From positions 310,501 through 374,500 of the forward strand of contig JAWNZC010000468.1 in the NCBI GenBank assembly GCA_035771165.1: a DNA stretch of 64,000 nt. The letters run 5' to 3'. The first letter of the stretch is position 1. Every line of letters begins with the position of its first letter. Positions 58,101 to 64,000 of this stretch are shown piece after piece. Source of the stretch: Paragorgia papillata. Taxonomy: Eukaryota; Cnidaria; Anthozoa; Scleralcyonacea; Coralliidae. Position numbers and translations under genes: made by a program. The notes under the pieces are model-generated. The model did no database searches, was not told the DNA's origin, and saw nothing but the letters and a program-made list of their open reading frames with translations.

Positions 58101-61100
58101 ACATAGTCCAATATAATATTTTCAATTGATTTTTTTACCATGAATGTAAGTCATGAAACGAAGTTTGCCTGTAAAATTTCAGACGATTTGGATACACACG
58201 TCTTACTTTTTGAAACGGAGTGATTTTGGAAATCTATGCTATTATCGGTATAATGGTCTAAAAGCGTAGAATTGAGCAAGTTTTGGTCACATAGTCCAAT
58301 ATAATATTTTCAATTGATTTTTTTACCATGAATGTAAGTCATTAAAAGAAGTTTGCCTGCAAAATTTCAGACGATTTGGATGATTTTGGAAATCTATGCT
58401 ACATTGGTATGATGGTCTAACAGTGTAGAATTGAGCAAGGTTTGGTCACATAGTCCAATTTGATATTTTCAATTGATTTTTTCACCATGAATGTAAGTCA
58501 TTAAAAGAAGTTTGCGTGCAAATTTTCAGACGATTTGGATACACGCGTCTTACTTTTAGAAACGGAGTGATTTTGGAAATCTATGCTATATCGGTATAAT
58601 GGTCTAACAGCGTAGAATTGAGCAAGTTTTGGTCACATAGTCCAATATAATATTTTCAATTGATTTTTTTACCATGAATGTAAGTCATGAAACGAAGTTT
58701 GCCTGTAAAATTTCAGACGATTTGGATACACACGTCTTACTTTTTGAAACGGAGTGATTTTGGAAATCTATGCTATTATCGGTATAATGGTCTAACAGCG
58801 TAGAATTGAGCAAGTTTTGGTCACATAGTCCAATATAATATTTTCAATTGATTTTTTTACCATGAATGTAAGTCATTAAAAGAAGTTTGCCTGCAAAATT
58901 TCAGACGATTTGGATACACGCGTCTTACTTTTTGAAACGGGGTGATTTGGGAAATCTATGCTACATTGGTATGATGGTCTAACAGCGTAGAATTGAGCAA
59001 GTTTTGGTCACATATAGTCCAATTTAATATTTTCAATTGATTTTTTTACCATGAATGTAAGTCATTAAAAGAAGTTTGCCTGCAAAATTTCAGACGATTT
59101 GGATACACGCGTCTTACTTTTTGAAACGGGGTGATTTGGGAAATCTATGCTACATTGGTATATGATGGTCTAACACCGCAGAATTGAGCACGTTTTGGTC
59201 ACCTAGTCCTATATAATATTTTCAATTGATTTTTTCACCATGAATGTAAGTCGTTAAAAGAAGTTTGCCTGTAAAATTTCAGACGATTTGGATTCACGCG
59301 TCTCACTTTTTGAAACGGGTTGATTTTGGAAATTTATGCTATATCGGTGTAAAGGTCCAGTAACAGCATAGAATTGAGCAAGTTTTGGTCACATAGTCCA
59401 ATTTAATATTTTCATTTGATTTTTTTACCATGAATGTAAGTCATTAAAAGAAGTTTGCCTGCCAAATTTCAGACGATTTGAATACACGCGTTGTCTCTCT
59501 TTTTGAAACGGGGTGATTTTGGAAATCTATGCTACATTGGTATGATGGTCTAACAGCGTAGAATTGAGGAAGTTTTGGTCACATAGTCCAATATAATATT
59601 TTCAATTGATTTTTTTACCATGAATGTAAGTCATTAAAAGAAGTTTGCCTGTAAAATTTCAGACGATTTGGATACACGCGTCTTACTTTTAGAAACGGAG
59701 TGATTTTGGAAATCTATGCTATATCGGTATAATGGTCTAACAGCGTAGAATTTTGCAAGTTTTGGTCACATAGTCCAATATAATATTTTCAATTGATTTT
59801 TTTACCATGAATGTAAGTCATGAAACGAAGTTTGCCTGTAAAATTTCAGACGATTTGGATACACACGTCTTACTTTTTGAAACGGAGTGATTTTGGAAAT
59901 CTATGCTATTATCGGTAAATGGTCTAACAGCGTAGAATTGAGCAAGTTTTGGTCACATAGTCCAATATAATATTTTCAATTGATTTTTTTACCATGAATG
60001 TAAGTCATTAAAAGAAGTTTGCCTGCAAAATTTCAGACGATTTGGATACACGCGTCTTACTTTTTGAAACGGGGTGATTTTGGAAATCTATGCTACATTG
60101 GTATGATGGTCTAACAGTGTAGAATTGAGCAAGGTTTGGTCACATAGTCCAATTTGATATTTTCAATTTATTTTTTCACCATGAATGTAAGTCATTAAAA
60201 GAAGTTTGCCTGTAAAATTTCAGACGATTTGGATACACACGTCTTACTTTTTGAAACGGAGTGATTTTGGAAATCTATGCTATTATCGGTATAATGGTCT
60301 AACAGCGTAGAATTAAGCAAGTTTTGGTCACATAGTCCAATATAATATTTTCAATTGATTTTTTTACCATGAATGTAAGTCATTAAAAAAAGTTTGCCTG
60401 CAAAATTTCAGACGATTTGGATACACGCGTCTTACTTTTTGAAAAGGGGTGATTTGGGAAATCTATGCTACATTGGTATGATGGTCTAACAGCGTAGAAT
60501 TGAGCAAGTTTTGGTCACATATAGTCCAATTTAATATTTTCAATTGATTTTTTTACCATGAATGTAAGTCATTAAAAGAAGTTTGCCTGCAAAATTTCAG
60601 ACGATTTGGATACACGCGTCTTACTTTTTGAAACGGGGTGATTTTGGAAATCTATGCTATATCGGTGTAATTGTCCAGTAACAGCATAGAATTGAGCAAG
60701 GTTTGGTCACGTAGTCCAATTCGATATTTTCAATTGATTTTTTCACCATGAATGTAAGTCATTAAAAGAAGTTTGCCTGCAAAATTTCAGACGATTTGGA
60801 TACGCGGGTCTTAATTACTTTTTGAAACGGGGTGATTTTGGAAATCTATGCTACAATGGTATGATGGTCTAACAGCGTAGAATTGAGCAGGTTTTGGTCA
60901 CATAGTCCAATTTAATATTTTCAATTGATTTTTTTACCATGAATGTAAGTCATTAAAAGAAGTTTGCCTGTAAAATTTCAGACGATTTGGATACACGCGT
61001 CTTACTTTTAGAAACGGAGTGATTTTGGAAATCTATGCTACAATGGTATGATGGTCTAACAGCGTAGAATTGAGCAAGTTTTGATCAGCTAGTCCAATAA

Positions 61101-64000
61101 AATTTAATATTTTCAATTGATGATTTTTTTACCATGAATGTAAGTCATTAAAAGAAGTTTGCCTGTAAAATTTCAGACGATTTGGATACACGCGTCTTAC
61201 TTTTAGAAACGGAGTGATTTTGGAAATCTATGCTATATCGGTATAATGGTCTAACAGCGTGGAATTGAGCAAGTTTTGGTCACATAGTCCAATTTAATGT
61301 TTTCAATTGATTTTTTTACCATGAATGTAAGTCATTAAAAGAAGTTTGCCTGCCAAATTTCAGACGATTTGAATACACGCGTTGTCTCTCTTTTTGAAAC
61401 GGGGTGATTTTGGAAATCTATGCTACATTGGTATGATGGTCTAACAGCGTAGAATTGAGGAAGTTTTGGTCACATAGTCCAATATAATATTTTCAATTGA
61501 TTTTTTTACCATGAATGTAAGTCATTAAAAGAAGTTTGCCTGCAAAATTTCAGACGATTTGGATGATTTTGGAAATCTATGCTTCATTGGTATGATGGTC
61601 TAACAGTGTAGAATTGAGCAAGGTTTGGTCACATAGTCCAATTTGATATTTTCAATTGATTTTTTCACCATGAATGTAAGTCATTAAAAGAAGTTTGCGT
61701 GCAAATTTCCAGACGATTTGGATACACGCGTCTTACTTTTAGAAACGGAGTGATTTTGGAAATCTATGCTATATCGGTATAATGGTCTAACAGCGTAGAA
61801 TTGAGCAAGTTTTGGTCACATAGTCCAATATAATATTTTCAATTGATTTTTTTACCATGAATGTAAGTCATGAAACGAAGTTTGCCTGTAAAATTTCAGA
61901 CGATTTGGATACACACGTCTTACTTTTTGAAACGGAGTGATTTTGGAAATCTATGCTATTATCGGTATAATGGTCTAACAGCGTAGAATTGAGCAAGTTT
62001 TGGTCACATATAGTCCAATTTAATATTTTCAATTGATTTTTTTACCATGAATGTAAGTCATTAAAAGAAGTTTGCCTGCAAAATTTCAGACGATTTGGAT
62101 ACACGCGTCTTACTTTTTGAAACGGGGTGATTTTGGAAATCTATGCTACAATGGTATTATGGTCTAACAGCGTAGAATTGAGCAGGTTTTGGTCACATAG
62201 TCGAATTTAATATTTTCAATTGATTTTTTTACCATGAATGTAAGTCATTAAAAGAAGTTTGGCTGTAAAATTTCAGACGATTTGGATACACGCGTCTTAC
62301 TTTTAGAAACGGAGTGATTTTGGAAATCTATGCTACAATGGTATGATGGTCTAACAGCGTAGAATTGAGCAAGTTTTGATCAGCTAGTCCAATAAAATTT
62401 AATATTTTCAATTGATGATTTTTTTACCATGAATGTAAGTCATTAAAAGAAGTTTGCCTGTAAAATTTCAGACGATTTGGATACACGCGTCTTACTTTTA
62501 GAAACGGAGTTATTTTGGAAATCTATGCTATATCGGTATAATGGTCTAACAGCGTGGAATTGAGCAAGTTTTGGTCACATAGTCCAATTTAATGTTTTCA
62601 ATTGATTTTTTTACCATGAATGTAAGTCATTAAAAGAAGTTTGCCTGCCAAATTTCAGACGATTTGAATACACGCGTTGTCTCTCTTTTTGAAACGGGGT
62701 GATTTGGGAAATCTATGCTACATTGGTATATGATGGTCTAACACCGCAGAATTGAGCACGTTTTGGTCACCTAGTCCTATATAATATTTTCAATTGATTT
62801 TTTCACCATGAATGTAAGTCGTTAAAAGAAGTTTGCCTGTAAAATTTCAGACGATTTGGATTCACGCGTCTCACTTTTTGAAACGGGTTGATTTTGGAAA
62901 TTTATGCTATATCGGTGTAAAGGTCCAGTAACAGCATAGAATTGAGCAAGTTTTGGTCACATAGTCCAATTTAATATTTTCATTTGATTTTTTTACCATG
63001 AATGTAAGTCATTAAAAGAAGTTTGCCTGCCAAATTTCAGACGATTTGAATACACGCGTTGTCTCTCTTTTTGAAACGGGGTGATTTTGGAAATCTATGC
63101 TACATTGGTATGATGGTCTAACAGTGTAGAATTGAGGAAGTTTTGGTCACATAGTCCAATATAATATTTTCAATTGATTTTTTTACCATGAATGTAAGTC
63201 ATTAAAAGAAGTTTGCCTGTAAAATTTCAGACGATTTGGATACACGCGTCTTACTTTTAGAAACGGAGTGATTTTGGAAATCTATGCTATATCGGTATAA
63301 TGGTCTAACAGCGTAGAATTTTGCAAGTTTTGGTCACATAGTCCAATATAATATTTTCAATTGATTTTTTTACCATGAATGTAAGTCATGAAACGAAGTT
63401 TGCCTGTAAAATTTCAGACGATTTGGATACACACGTCTTACTTTTTGAAACGGAGTGATTTTGGAAATCTATGCTATTATCGGTAAATGGTCTAACAGCG
63501 TAGAATTGAGCAAGTTTTGGTCACATAGTCCAATATAATATTTTCAATTGATTTTTTTACCATGAATGTAAGTCATTAAAAGAAGTTTTCCTGCAAAATT
63601 TCAGACGATTTGGATACACGCGTCTTACTTTTTGAAACGGGGTGATTTTGGAAATCTATGCTACAATGGTATGATGGTCTAACAGCGTAGAATTGAGCAG
63701 GTTTTGGTCACATAGTCCAATTTAATATTTTCAATTGATTTTTTTACCATGAATGTAAGTCATTAAAAGAAGTTTGGCTGTAAAATTTCAGACGATTTGG
63801 ATACACGCGTCTTACTTTTAGAAACGGAGTGATTTTGGAAATCTATGCTACAATGGTATGATGGTCTAACAGCGTAGAATTGAGCAAGTTTTGATCAGCT
63901 AGTCCAATAAAATTTAATATTTTCAATTGATGATTTTTTTACCATGAATGTAAGTCATTAAAAGAAGTTTGCCTGTAAAATTTCAGACGATTTGGATACA
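55112..64000. repeat. 187-bp satellite, large array with higher-order structure
   Basis: About 47 monomers of 187 bp run off the right edge. Landmarks in each: GGTCACATAGTCC, TTTTCAATTGATTTTTT, ACCATGAATGTAAGTCATT, AAAAGAAGTTTGCCTG, CAGACGATTTGGATACACGC, GAAACGGGGTGATTTTGG. Variant monomers recur in blocks. The GATCAGCTAG form is at about 57,524, 61,084, 62,392 and 63,894; the CGTTGTCTCTC form at about 57,823, 59,489, 61,380, 62,676 and 63,059. A monomer with the segment between TTTGGAT and GATTTTGG deleted occurs at 58,380 and 61,560. No frames of note. Confidence 0.95.

Noticed and set aside
55112..64000. CENP-B box in the 187-bp satellite
   Set aside because: Only the 3' part (AAACGGG) resembles the motif; the required TTCG at the right spacing is absent in the monomers I checked.

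Overview
This is AT-rich eukaryotic DNA: split genes with GT-AG introns, no bacterial operons, and mostly repeats and transposon remnants. The retroelement types (CR1/jockey-like RT, DIRS/Crypton-type tyrosine recombinase, hAT, piggyBac-like and foldback MITEs) and a short KMT5A-like SET gene of a kind I associate with cnidarians suggest an early-branching animal, probably a cnidarian. That placement is inference; nothing here fixes the species.

Layout. 1-15,522: a macrosatellite of 11 units of about 1.16 kb in two alternating types (A, B), separated by CAAA/CAGA/CATA tetranucleotide blocks. Each unit carries a Pro/Ser/Thr-rich frame on the minus strand, and a diverged single copy lies at 23.4-24.0 kb. 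15.8-19.6 kb: candidate exons of an unrecognised plus-strand gene, with a composite TIR element (9-bp target duplication) between them. 19.7-22.2 kb: four decayed tandem copies of a minus-strand coding unit, with two inverted copies of a palindromic MITE. 22.5-30.0 kb: minisatellites, inverted repeats and two non-LTR RT remnants.

30.9-36.2 kb holds the best gene: a four-exon minus-strand SET-domain methyltransferase of 185 residues whose splice phases all agree; its introns carry piggyBac-like and foldback MITEs. 37.2-38.9 kb is a 47-bp satellite split cleanly by a 964-bp TIR element. 39.2-40.8 and 42.6-42.9 kb are two inverted arrays of one 9-bp minisatellite. 43.3-43.9 kb and 55.1 kb to the window end are the same 187-bp satellite, the second array with higher-order structure.

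44-51 kb is a nest of transposons: a Harbinger-like MITE, a hairpin MITE, and a 3.6-kb element with about 0.8-kb inverted arms and a 9-bp target duplication, itself invaded by a segment carrying a hAT remnant. 51.9-54.0 kb is pentanucleotide satellite around a tyrosine-recombinase fragment. Few genes look functional: the SET gene, possibly the gene ending at 19,572 and a 95-codon frame at 46.0 kb. Nothing indicates that the genes form a pathway.
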